Shown here: in pieces, positions 1 through 7,354 of the stretch
Numbering within the stretch: position 1 is the stretch's first letter
Layout of the letters: each line of letters opens with the position of its first letter
Source of the DNA: a virus
Virus record (IMG/VR): IMGVR_UViG_3300030019_000153
Coordinates: 1-22,977 of that record
Direction: 5' to 3' (one strand)
DNA length: 22,977 bases
Program-made: the position numbers and the translations under genes
The notes under the pieces: model-generated
Told to the model about the DNA's origin: nothing
The model's database searches: none
Seen by the model: the letters and a program-made list of their open reading frames with translations, nothing else

Positions 1-693
1 AGACCATACAAATGGATCTGGTCTTACACTAGAAATAATTAAACGATCATCATAAGTTAAATCATCAGAATATATATTTTTAGGTAACCAAAATTGATCA
101 TTAGCATCAACTTGTTGAGTCTTACTTCCACTATCTACTCCCGCACCAGAACTATTTTTATTACGCATTACTCCCCACATTTTATGCTTTATTCCATTTT
201 TAATCCAATGAAAATAATAATTACATCTTAAAATATGATAAGAAATAAATTCTAGTTCCATATCTCTAAAACAAATGAGCCATTTACGATAAATACCTTG
301 TTCATCTGGTATATCTAAATACATTCCTATCGGAAATTCCATACCATAAGGAGTTTCATAAAAAGAGTCATAATAAGTTAAACAACATGTCTGACTAGGT
401 TTAAATTGAACAATATATTCAACATCTGTAGTAGAAATTGTTGGGTACTGTGTTATAACATATTTACATGATATAGCGGTTTTATTTGTAGTAACTGTAT
501 TATGTTGTATATTATAATTTTTATTAACCTCTGATACGTCGTCGTGCATATAATCATATATATAACAAGGTTTTACTTGTGGATCATAATTCCATGTATT
601 TTCTATTATATTAGCAGATTGATTTAGATGTGCATTTGCTACTTTAATAGAACTATTGGGGAGAACAGAAGAATAATTATCCAAAGTAATCAT
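1..693 (-). CDS. Head-completion-type phage structural protein, unrecognised, 3' end outside window
   Basis: The frame is open for 231 codons from an ATG at 693-691 to the window edge, so the C-terminus is missing. A strong GGGAGG ribosome site lies 7-8 bases before the ATG, inside the end of the previous gene, and only two bases separate that gene's stop from this start, so the two are probably translationally coupled. I recognise no catalytic motif. The middle, around residues 100-150, is rich in Tyr, Phe and Trp (for example GMYLDIPDEQG and YRKWLICFRDMELEF) and looks like a beta-barrel. As the fourth gene after the major capsid protein, a head-closure, neck or head-tail joining role is likely. 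That is inference from gene order only. Confidence 0.75.
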   Translation of the reverse strand, partial: MITLDNYSSVLPNSSIKVANAHLNQSANIIENTWNYDPQVKPCYIYDYMHDDVSEVNKNYNIQHNTVTTNKTAISCKYVITQYPTISTTDVEYIVQFKPSQTCCLTYYDSFYETPYGMEFPIGMYLDIPDEQGIYRKWLICFRDMELEFISYHILRCNYYFHWIKNGIKHKMWGVMRNKNSSGAGVDSGSKTQQVDANDQFWLPKNIYSDDLTYDDRLIISSVRPDPFVWS

Positions 694-695
694 AT

Positions 696-1007
696 CTATT
701 CCTCCCCAAGTTTATCAATAAGATTATGAGCATCTAATATTAATTTCCTATAAAGTTTAAAATCACAATCTGGTTTTAAATATTCATCATAAGCCATTTG
801 TAAATCTATCATTAAATCTAATACTTCTATGTCTTTATTTAAAATTTTATGTAATGTGGTAATTTGGGTAAGGACAGTAGTAAAATATGCATCTAAAATT
901 TCATTATTATCTTCTTTATATAAAAGTAACCAATGAATTTTATTATGCAATTTTTGCTTATATTTTTCAAATTGTTCGGCGGTAAGTTCTCCATACATTG
1001 TATTCAT
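696..1007 (-). CDS. Small helical protein of the head-tail joining region, function unknown
   Basis: The product is 103 residues, almost wholly alpha-helical in character, with many charged and Leu residues (LILDAHNLIDKLGEE at the C-terminus). No membrane segment or known motif is visible. The ATG lies two bases after the stop of the preceding 156-aa gene and has no Shine-Dalgarno sequence, so it probably depends on coupled re-initiation. An alternative ATG three codons later (MYGELTAEQ) also lacks one. The gene itself carries the strong ribosome site for the next gene in its last codons. Position in the head operon suggests a connector or chaperone-like role, which is inference. Confidence 0.7.
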   Translation of the reverse strand: MNTMYGELTAEQFEKYKQKLHNKIHWLLLYKEDNNEILDAYFTTVLTQITTLHKILNKDIEVLDLMIDLQMAYDEYLKPDCDFKLYRKLILDAHNLIDKLGEE

Positions 1008-1009
1008 AT

Positions 1010-1480
1010 TTAAGATTTTAAATAAGAATTATTAATATATACATAGTTTTTTATAAGACGATAGAATGCCATCTTAGTTTCTATGTACATTTTTTCTAAC
1101 TGAGCCATATGGTTTGCTTGAGAAGCCGCCTGTACTTCTCTGCCAGTAATAATAATACCAGCATTCAAATCAGAAAGATATTTTGGAGTTACCCACTTCC
1201 ACGCAATACCATTTCCGAAAAGTTCAACTATATAATCCATATCAGAAATATCATCTCCTTGAGATTGAGATAATACACAAGTTATACTTCTATCTGTTTC
1301 ATCTAATATAATAGATGAAAATAATTTTCTACATTTAGGATCAGATTTAATTGAAATCAGCCATTCATCTAATAAAAGTTTAGTAGTATCTGCATCAGAT
1401 TCATACTTTGCTTTTAAATCGTAAGCGGAAACCAATGACAAAAATCTTGAATAAACTTTATCATAAGTTATTGTCAACAT
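1010..1480 (-). CDS. Putative head-tail connector/neck protein
   Basis: A 156-aa protein with an AAAGGAG ribosome site five bases before the ATG. It has an acidic helical N-terminus, a central region with ELFGNGIAWKWVTP, and a helical C-terminus ending YVYINNSYLKS. The combination (LSLVSAYDLK near the start, RKLFSSIILD in the middle, ASQANHMAQL then NNSYL near the end) is one I remember from small head-joining proteins in phages of gut Clostridia, annotated there as hypothetical or neck proteins. That family memory was not checked. It lies 14 bases after the 203-aa head protein gene and just before a coupled small gene. The neck/connector role is inferred from size and position. Confidence 0.7.
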   Translation of the reverse strand: MLTITYDKVYSRFLSLVSAYDLKAKYESDADTTKLLLDEWLISIKSDPKCRKLFSSIILDETDRSITCVLSQSQGDDISDMDYIVELFGNGIAWKWVTPKYLSDLNAGIIITGREVQAASQANHMAQLEKMYIETKMAFYRLIKNYVYINNSYLKS

Positions 1481-1494
1481 GGCATCTCCTTTAC

Positions 1495-2106
1495 TTAGTT
1501 ATTAGCTACATAGCTATTCATTAAATCAGTTCCAAGAACTTCATCAACGATTTTAATTTTGTTAATACTATCAAGACTACCGTCTTCAATTTTACTCATA
1601 GCTATAGATCTAAATGTATTTTTAAGTCCATTTGGAGCTTCTGCTAAAATTCTCTTAAAATTACCAAGATCTAAATTAAAAGCTTCCTGAATGTCTTCTG
1701 GACTATAAAGTTTTGAATAAACTTCTTCATTAACCCCTTGCCATTCTTTAGTTTTAAGCAATTCTTCATCATCAATAATAAAAAGTGGTGAATAAATATA
1801 CTGACTTTTAACCAATTTAGCGGCTTTAAGATCTTGATATTCCACAGCAGTTACATCTCCGTAACCGTTCCAAATATACATGTTTTCTGTTTTTTTGCCA
1901 ATTAAAATTAATTTTCCTACAGTAATAGATTTACAGGGAATTTCATCTGTTGCGGCATAAACTTTTTCTTTCGCTGATACAGGTGATTTAACTTCCTCTA
2001 TTTTAACTTCTTTTACTTCTTTAATTGGTTCTACCTTTACTACTTCTTTTCCTGCTACAATAGTAGCCTTTTTAACTGTACTTTTAGTTGTATTAGCTGT
2101 TGCCAT
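1495..2106 (-). CDS. Head-associated protein of unknown function, Lys/Glu/Val-rich N-terminus
   Basis: I start this at the ATG at 2106-2104 (MATANTTKS, 203 aa) because AAGGAG stands nine bases ahead; an in-frame ATG nine codons upstream has no such site. Residues 1-55 are low-complexity and charged (alternating VKKATIV, VVKVEPIKEVKEVKIEEVK), probably disordered. The rest is a compact domain containing YIWNGYGDVTAVEYQDL and IYSPLFIIDDEEL. I remember this W-GYGD-VEYQDL pattern from small proteins next to capsid genes in Firmicutes phages, without a known function. It is the first gene after the capsid protein, separated by a strong hairpin at 2155-2180. A head-tail interface or capsid accessory role is inference. 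Confidence 0.7.
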   Translation of the reverse strand: MATANTTKSTVKKATIVAGKEVVKVEPIKEVKEVKIEEVKSPVSAKEKVYAATDEIPCKSITVGKLILIGKKTENMYIWNGYGDVTAVEYQDLKAAKLVKSQYIYSPLFIIDDEELLKTKEWQGVNEEVYSKLYSPEDIQEAFNLDLGNFKRILAEAPNGLKNTFRSIAMSKIEDGSLDSINKIKIVDEVLGTDLMNSYVANN

Positions 2107-2154
2107 AATTTTAATCTCCTTGTAATTCTTCAATTTTTATTTTTATTTTTATAT

Positions 2155-2180
2155 AGCGGAGGAAAATAAATTCCTCCGCT
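2155..2180 (-). terminator. Strong hairpin downstream of the capsid gene (weak terminator or mRNA-stabilising structure)
   Basis: A perfect 10-bp inverted repeat (AGCGGAGGAA with its complement) encloses a six-base loop. It lies 15 bases after the capsid stop codon and about 50 bases before the next start. On the minus strand it is followed by A-rich rather than T-rich sequence, so it is not a classical intrinsic terminator. It could cap the 3' end of a capsid mRNA or lower read-through. Confidence 0.55.
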
Positions 2181-2194
2181 TAACCTAACTATAA

Positions 2195-3313
2195 TTATGC
2201 TGTAATTGTCCAAATACCGAACAGTCTACTAATGACTACACCAACGCCCATTTTAGCCTGATATTCATATTCAAGCGTTTTATCAACGTTTGTAGTACCA
2301 TCAGAAACTTCATTAACCATTGAGTCGCCTTCATTAATAAGTTTAATAAACTTATTATCATTTACATTCGGCATAATCAGTAATTTAGTATTATCTACAA
2401 GTCTAGTAGTAGTATCATTATCAGCAAAAGCCTGTGGAATTTCAAACAGAGTAATTCCTTCAAATGTACCGAGTCTACCTGTAGTATTTCTTTCCTGTTT
2501 CATTTCATTAGAAATCCAGTCAACAAGAGCAAGTTTGGTAAGATTAGAAAGAGCCGCTCTAGTACCCATAATAACTACATCAGTACCATTTGCTGTCTGT
2601 ACATCTTCAACTAACTGCATAAACTGATCTTTAGTAGTAGTAGACAAAGGTGAACTTACCTGCCACTGAGAACCAGCCGGAAGAGAAATTCCAACACTTG
2701 TTACAGAACTGTAAACCATAGAGTTTACTTTCTTATCAAATGCTTCATATACTTTTTGGATAAACATAGCCCAGTCAATACGACCAGCCATAAACTGCTC
2801 ATACTCAGCATAGATTTTAATTCCGTACCAATTTGTTTTAATAGAGTACTCAGCACCTTCTGTAAGTCTCTGTCTCAATAAGTTATGATGATTACCAGAA
2901 ACCTGTGAAACTGTAAGAATCATCTGTGTAGGAGCATAAAAGATATTCTCATCTCCATCATTGATATTCTTTGTCTCTACAAACTGCTGAAAAAATGGGT
3001 TAGCACCCCAACCAGATTGAAGCATATTCTGCAATGTATCTTCAACTACTTCAAATACATCAGTTTTATGTTTACGAATTGCTCTACGAATTGTTTTTCT
3101 ATCAGAAGAAGCTTCAATTCCAAGTACATTAAACATAATATTTCTGATCTGATCATTGGCTTCAACTTTTGATACTGTATTTCCTTCAGCATCAAATATT
3201 TCTTTCTTACCGCCTACATCATTCATAAGTTCTGTAAAAGCGGCAAAAGAACATTTACTTTCATCAGCAAATACTGCTGTTGTATGTTCATTACTAAAAT
3301 TCATTCTTGACAT
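2195..3313 (-). CDS. Major capsid protein
   Basis: A 372-aa protein of the right size and position for a HK97-fold major capsid subunit. It follows the protease-scaffold and decoration genes and precedes head-completion genes. Sequence features fit: a helical N-terminal part (to about residue 110), then IFYAPTQMILTVSQVSG, a long spine-helix-like stretch with YAEYEQFMAGRIDWAMFIQK (about 168-187), a middle domain with VVIMGTRAALSNL (about 246-258), and a C-terminal beta-rich end. There is no decisive motif, as is usual for this family. The ribosome site GGGAGG is nine bases upstream. Because the operon encodes a prohead protease, the N-terminus is probably cleaved during maturation, but I cannot place the site. 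Confidence 0.82.
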   Translation of the reverse strand: MSRMNFSNEHTTAVFADESKCSFAAFTELMNDVGGKKEIFDAEGNTVSKVEANDQIRNIMFNVLGIEASSDRKTIRRAIRKHKTDVFEVVEDTLQNMLQSGWGANPFFQQFVETKNINDGDENIFYAPTQMILTVSQVSGNHHNLLRQRLTEGAEYSIKTNWYGIKIYAEYEQFMAGRIDWAMFIQKVYEAFDKKVNSMVYSSVTSVGISLPAGSQWQVSSPLSTTTKDQFMQLVEDVQTANGTDVVIMGTRAALSNLTKLALVDWISNEMKQERNTTGRLGTFEGITLFEIPQAFADNDTTTRLVDNTKLLIMPNVNDNKFIKLINEGDSMVNEVSDGTTNVDKTLEYEYQAKMGVGVVISRLFGIWTITA

Positions 3314-3335
3314 TATTTTATTCCTCCCTTCTTAA

Positions 3336-3824
3336 TTATGCGCTAATTTTAACCTGTTTAGTAGTAGCATCAACGGTTACAGCGGCATCAATAACTGGTG
3401 TACCCGAAAATCCTACGGCAGATAACTCAAAGGTATCACCCGGGAACAGCGGATATGAACGAACAACATCACCGTTAGCATTATAAAAAGCACTATCAGC
3501 TTTTATAATACTATTAAATTCATAAGTATTCATAGGTACTGCAAGCAGAAAATAAGCATTTACTGCTGTAAGTACATCTACATAAAAATTACCATTACTT
3601 GCTTTTTCGTGACGGATTTTACCAGTAAATGTTGTTGCTACTGCTTCTGCATAAATTTCTCCAGTAACATTAGCACCTTTACCTACAATAACTCCATTAT
3701 CATGATCAGCGGTGATTTTAATATTAATACATCCTTCACCACCAACACCTTTAGTAGCAGTAAGGTTAGAACTACCAGCAACAGCATGTTTAGCCGCTGA
3801 CAGATTTACTATACTCTGTGCCAT
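3336..3824 (-). CDS. Capsid decoration-like (head stabilising) protein
   Basis: A 162-aa protein rich in Ala, Val, Thr and Gly with no Trp and few charges, starting MAQSIVNLSAAKHAVAGSS and ending VTVDATTKQVKISA. The composition and alternating hydrophobic pattern indicate a beta-rich fold. It sits between the protease-scaffold and major capsid genes, the classical position of lambda gpD-like decoration or head fibre proteins. AGGAGG stands about eight bases before the ATG, promising high expression, as for a capsid-stoichiometric protein. The gap to the capsid gene is only 22 bases. The role is inferred from position and composition; no domain was recognised directly. Confidence 0.6.
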   Translation of the reverse strand: MAQSIVNLSAAKHAVAGSSNLTATKGVGGEGCINIKITADHDNGVIVGKGANVTGEIYAEAVATTFTGKIRHEKASNGNFYVDVLTAVNAYFLLAVPMNTYEFNSIIKADSAFYNANGDVVRSYPLFPGDTFELSAVGFSGTPVIDAAVTVDATTKQVKISA

Positions 3825-3844
3825 ATTTTTTTCCTCCTAATTTA

Positions 3845-3861
3845 GAACTTAACATAAGTTC
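3845..3861 (-). other. Short hairpin between protease-scaffold and decoration genes
   Basis: GAACTT and its complement flank a five-base loop. The stem is only six A/T-rich pairs and has no T-tract on the minus strand, so termination is unlikely. It may be a minor mRNA processing or stability structure. Confidence 0.3.
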
Positions 3862-3872
3862 AAAAACGTTTA

Positions 3873-4796
3873 TTATTTAGATTTTTCAAACAATCCACTA
3901 TAAGAAGCTCTTTTTGTATTTTCTTTAGCTACAGAAAAACCAATTTTATTGGATTTCTTTTTACTTTCTGCTGAAAACACCACATCTACTTTATGTGTTT
4001 TACTAAAATTACCAAGAATAGCATCAGCTTCTTTAGTAAGCGCTTCAATAGAGTAATTTTCTTTACTTCCTTTTAATTCTTGAAATTCTTTTACATCTTT
4101 TAATTTAGAATAATCTTCTGAATTTAAAACAAGATCTTTTGATTCATTAAGAATTTTGGTTTCACTTGTTTCTTTATAATTTTTTAATTCTTCATATGTA
4201 GTAGTCATATTATTAAGCTTTGCTTCTTCATCAGAGGTTAAGAAATTAACATATACTTCTTCACGATCCCCCGTAAGATTAAAAGTATCATTTCCGCTAT
4301 CTACATAAGACTGACGATAAAAACGACCATTCCAAAAATCACTCATAACTAGATAACCATCATATACTGTTACACAATAATAAGTATTATCACTTTCGCT
4401 ATAAGTCATATTAACTAAATCTTCCAAAGCACTTATTGTATCATTTAAAGAAATATCAAAATCTTTTGTAATACCTTCTGAATTAGTAATAGAATACTTT
4501 TTCTTTTTGCTAGTACCCTCTGAACCACCAGAACCGCCACCGCATCCTTCTGTTACTACCGTTTCTGTTTCTGTAACTATAGTATCAGTTGTAGGCTCTT
4601 CTATTACAGCAGATGCATCTGCATTATCTTCTGCTTTAATTTCTGGTTCTACGTCAGTATCGATTTTTGTATCATCTGTATTTTCAAATTTTTCTTTAAA
4701 TAATTTTTCTAAGTCCTCATCAGATAAACCATCTGTTTCAAAAGTAATTTGTTCTTCTGTTACAGCATATTTTTCCATAAGTTCTTTAATTGTCAT
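3873..4796 (-). CDS. Probable nested scaffold protein from an internal start
   Basis: Inside the protease-scaffold gene, an ATG at 4796-4794 (residue 262) begins MTIKELMEKYAVTEEQITF, exactly where the protease domain ends and the scaffold begins. A strong AAAGGAGG at 4817-4810 lies 13 bases ahead. That spacing is longer than usual, but the site is as good as those of the real genes around it. Translation from here would give a 307-aa protease-free scaffold sharing the C-terminus of the fusion. Lambda uses the same design (C and Nu3). The scaffold-like opening is one I remember as the start of stand-alone scaffold proteins in related phages. Expression from this site is a prediction. Confidence 0.5.
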   Translation of the reverse strand: MTIKELMEKYAVTEEQITFETDGLSDEDLEKLFKEKFENTDDTKIDTDVEPEIKAEDNADASAVIEEPTTDTIVTETETVVTEGCGGGSGGSEGTSKKKKYSITNSEGITKDFDISLNDTISALEDLVNMTYSESDNTYYCVTVYDGYLVMSDFWNGRFYRQSYVDSGNDTFNLTGDREEVYVNFLTSDEEAKLNNMTTTYEELKNYKETSETKILNESKDLVLNSEDYSKLKDVKEFQELKGSKENYSIEALTKEADAILGNFSKTHKVDVVFSAESKKKSNKIGFSVAKENTKRASYSGLFEKSK

Positions 4797-5579
4797 TGAT
4801 TTATTATTTCCTCCTTTCATCAAAGATTGATTTTTATTAAAACAAGAAATTAATAAATCTATTTTTTCTTGTAGTTCTTTAACATTAAATGTTTGATTAA
4901 CATCTTGAGTTGTATCTGCTGGAACTATATTACTACCTAGCATACCTTCTCCAATTGGATTTCCATTATCATCTTTTCCAAGAATCGTAACTCCTAAAAA
5001 TATAAAATCATTTATAACCATCATTTTATTTTTAGCATCATAACTTAAATCGTTAATTGAAATTTCAACACTTACACTACATTTTTGTTCTCGTCTTAAT
5101 ATATCTGCCGCTTGTGTATAATCTTCATAGATAATTCCATTAATTACTACAAAATTTTTTTGATATTCATCACTAAATACAAGTTTTGCATCACAACTTT
5201 CAGGAATTACACCAACAGGTATTTCATCATAAACTACATTACCATTTTCGTCTTCATGTATATTATGCGAATAAAATTCTGGTTGACCATTTACATCATG
5301 GATAAATCCAAGAATAGGACGATTTTTTAAAGAAGGGAGAGCATTGGTCATAATATCAGTATTAATAAAGGATTGATTTCTATTTAACCCATCATGACAA
5401 GCTTCTAATACTACAGGCATTAATCCTTCTGTCATATTATCTACTTCAAATTTTACTTTTCCGGGAATAGAAACAATAATACTGGAATATTCATCTATAG
5501 CAGAAAATTTCACATCTTTATTTTTAGAAGTATAAAAATTATATAATGCTTCTAATGACATTAATTTGTGTTTTTCCAT
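3873..5579 (-). CDS. Prohead protease fused to capsid scaffold
   Basis: A 568-aa protein with AAAGGAGG five bases before the ATG. Residues about 1-225 look like a phage prohead protease: NRNQSFINTDI (67-77), LKNRPILGFIHD (84-95), a candidate catalytic His in YSHNIHED (His105), PVGVIPE (121-127), and the nucleophile-type motif CSVSVEI (167-173, Ser170 favoured). This order matches S78/herpes-assemblin-like proteases. Residues about 262-568 are scaffold-like: acidic, Thr/Glu-rich and low in aromatic residues, with a glycine linker (GCGGGSGGSEG, 346-355), an inserted folded domain rich in Tyr/Trp (about 361-450), and charged helices to the end. The fusion would deliver protease and scaffold together into the prohead, where the scaffold is degraded. 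The family assignment is from motif order; His/Ser identity is inference. Confidence 0.8.
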   Translation of the reverse strand: MEKHKLMSLEALYNFYTSKNKDVKFSAIDEYSSIIVSIPGKVKFEVDNMTEGLMPVVLEACHDGLNRNQSFINTDIMTNALPSLKNRPILGFIHDVNGQPEFYSHNIHEDENGNVVYDEIPVGVIPESCDAKLVFSDEYQKNFVVINGIIYEDYTQAADILRREQKCSVSVEISINDLSYDAKNKMMVINDFIFLGVTILGKDDNGNPIGEGMLGSNIVPADTTQDVNQTFNVKELQEKIDLLISCFNKNQSLMKGGNNKSMTIKELMEKYAVTEEQITFETDGLSDEDLEKLFKEKFENTDDTKIDTDVEPEIKAEDNADASAVIEEPTTDTIVTETETVVTEGCGGGSGGSEGTSKKKKYSITNSEGITKDFDISLNDTISALEDLVNMTYSESDNTYYCVTVYDGYLVMSDFWNGRFYRQSYVDSGNDTFNLTGDREEVYVNFLTSDEEAKLNNMTTTYEELKNYKETSETKILNESKDLVLNSEDYSKLKDVKEFQELKGSKENYSIEALTKEADAILGNFSKTHKVDVVFSAESKKKSNKIGFSVAKENTKRASYSGLFEKSK

Positions 5580-5599
5580 TTTTCCTCCTTTCTCCCACT

Positions 5600-5788
5600 T
5601 TACAAAAACATTTTATTAGAAAAACTAACATCTTCCCCTTGACTAAACTGATACTTTATGCTAGAATTATTAATAAATTTATATCTATTTTCTTCCATAC
5701 CAATATATTCATAACCAGCTTCAATTAATTTATCTTTTACTTCTTTATCATAAGTTAAGATAAAAGTATCCTTTTTTGATTTAATCAT
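5600..5788 (-). CDS. Small protein between portal and protease genes, function unknown
   Basis: I place the start at the ATG at 5788-5786 (MIKSKKDTFILTYDKEV, 62 aa). A GAGG site lies eight bases upstream, and a longer frame would overlap the portal gene by 44 bases. The protein is small, mixed alpha/beta and charged (VKDKLIEAGYEYIGMEENRY). It has no membrane segment or known motif. The pattern KDTFILTYDKEVKDKLIEAGYE suggests a compact fold like small conserved head-operon proteins found in other Firmicutes phages, though that is memory only. It begins 10 bases after the portal stop and is clearly part of the head operon. Confidence 0.65.
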   Translation of the reverse strand: MIKSKKDTFILTYDKEVKDKLIEAGYEYIGMEENRYKFINNSSIKYQFSQGEDVSFSNKMFL

Positions 5789-5798
5789 TTTCTTTACC

Positions 5799-7337
5799 TC
5801 AATTGTTATTCTTGTTTTGATCTCTTGTCTTTGCACCCTCATCTGTAAGCTTTGTAGTATCTATTGTCGGTGCACCACCAGAGGTGCTAGTACCACTTTG
5901 AGTATTAGATGATTGTAATGGTATAAATTCAGAAGACAAATTCAAACAATTTTCTTCCAAGAAATTAAGACTAAGCGTTTCTAATTCTGTATAACCATTC
6001 AATGTATTTAAAGTTAATTTAACAGGTATTCCATACATTGCATCTTTTTGCAAATCTGCTTTATAAGTAGCCTTATCATATGGAGTAACTGCGAGTAATT
6101 TAATTCTAGCTGGTTTTGCTACATTATAAGCTATCCAACGATTTAACCAACTTTCAATTTGTGGTCTAATGATAGAGGTAGCGTATAAAATATCACTAAC
6201 TATAGCTCCATTCCATGCAGTTCCACCACTAATTGTAGATGAGTTTAATACTTGTGCACCACCAGAAGAGTTATATAAAGTCTTAGTGGCGTTTTCAATA
6301 ATATTAATATCAGATGCTTGATCATCTTTAAATGCTATTGCATTTACATCTACAGGAGATAAAATTGCATTTACATATTCTGGTAAAGCTTCTACAGCTC
6401 TATTAAAATACGCTATAGCAGTATCAGGATCTACAGTAAAATCATCCGCATCAGTTGCATCGGTTCTAGTATCCAAACTAAATACCAAAGTCTTATAAAC
6501 AGACGCTTCATCTTTTGTAGCCTGTAAATCTTCTGTATCGCATAAATTTATGATAGAATTAAATAATGCCGTATATGGCGGCATTGGCATTGTTGGATCA
6601 TCTATATTTACTTTTATACAAAAACAATTTTCATCAGGCATTGATTGATATTTCATAGTCTGATCTTTTTGATAAGCACTATACATTGATACAAATGGAT
6701 CTCCATAAAATTGTAATTGCTCTTGTCTATTTGTAAAATAACTCATATCCATAGAAAAACTTAATGTACCATCAGTATACATTCCTGTTACCTTACAATA
6801 ATTATAAGGCAATGGTAAAATAAATAGACCAGTATCATCATAATAAATACATCCATATGCAGTATCTTCTCTCCAAGCAATAAGATTCATTTTTAGAATT
6901 TCTGACTGTAAATTAATACTATCAAGAACCCTTGCTGTATTATAAAATTGCTTTAAAGAAGATTGTGTATCATTTGTTTTTGTTAAATTTATTAAAGGTA
7001 TAATACTTCTAAAGTCTGGATTTATCATAGAAGCATTATACCAAATAATTTTTCTATAAGGATTACTTCTTGTGTATAAATATCTACTTAATTCTACTAA
7101 TTTTAAATAATAACTAGCAGGATTCTTTAAATAAGTTCTTAAAGTCTCTCTACTAAAAGTAGTGTAAGTACGTGTCTCTGATTTAGAAGGATTAATTAAT
7201 TGTAATGTATCTTTTATCTTTTGCGCGTAACTACGTATTTCTTCTGCTGAATGAGTTTGAATTACTTCTTTTTTTACAGACGGTCTACGTCCGCGTTTAG
7301 TAACAGTTCCATTACTTTCTGTCAACTTAACAGGCAT
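5799..7337 (-). CDS. Portal protein
   Basis: A 512-aa protein immediately after the large terminase (17-base gap) with AAAGGAG six bases ahead of its ATG. Size and position are those of a phage portal, the dodecameric ring through which DNA enters and leaves the capsid. The N-terminus is basic and flexible (KRGRRPSVKKE). The body contains tyrosine-rich clip/wing-like stretches (YLKLVELSRYLYTRSNPYRK, about 77-96), an internal helical stem-like region and a Gly/Ser/Thr-rich disordered C-terminus ending RDQNKNNN. The long helices around SDILYATSIIRPQIESWLNR fit the crown/wing part of portals. The identification rests mainly on context and length, backed by the general sequence pattern of portals from gut Firmicutes phages. 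Confidence 0.78.
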   Translation of the reverse strand: MPVKLTESNGTVTKRGRRPSVKKEVIQTHSAEEIRSYAQKIKDTLQLINPSKSETRTYTTFSRETLRTYLKNPASYYLKLVELSRYLYTRSNPYRKIIWYNASMINPDFRSIIPLINLTKTNDTQSSLKQFYNTARVLDSINLQSEILKMNLIAWREDTAYGCIYYDDTGLFILPLPYNYCKVTGMYTDGTLSFSMDMSYFTNRQEQLQFYGDPFVSMYSAYQKDQTMKYQSMPDENCFCIKVNIDDPTMPMPPYTALFNSIINLCDTEDLQATKDEASVYKTLVFSLDTRTDATDADDFTVDPDTAIAYFNRAVEALPEYVNAILSPVDVNAIAFKDDQASDINIIENATKTLYNSSGGAQVLNSSTISGGTAWNGAIVSDILYATSIIRPQIESWLNRWIAYNVAKPARIKLLAVTPYDKATYKADLQKDAMYGIPVKLTLNTLNGYTELETLSLNFLEENCLNLSSEFIPLQSSNTQSGTSTSGGAPTIDTTKLTDEGAKTRDQNKNNN

Positions 7338-7354
7338 TTATTCTCCTTTCTTTC

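Noticed and set aside
4507-4830. 107-aa plus-strand frame rich in Ser, Pro and Val
   Set aside because: It is the antisense shadow of the Thr/Glu/Gly-rich scaffold linker, with no ribosome site and an unnatural composition.
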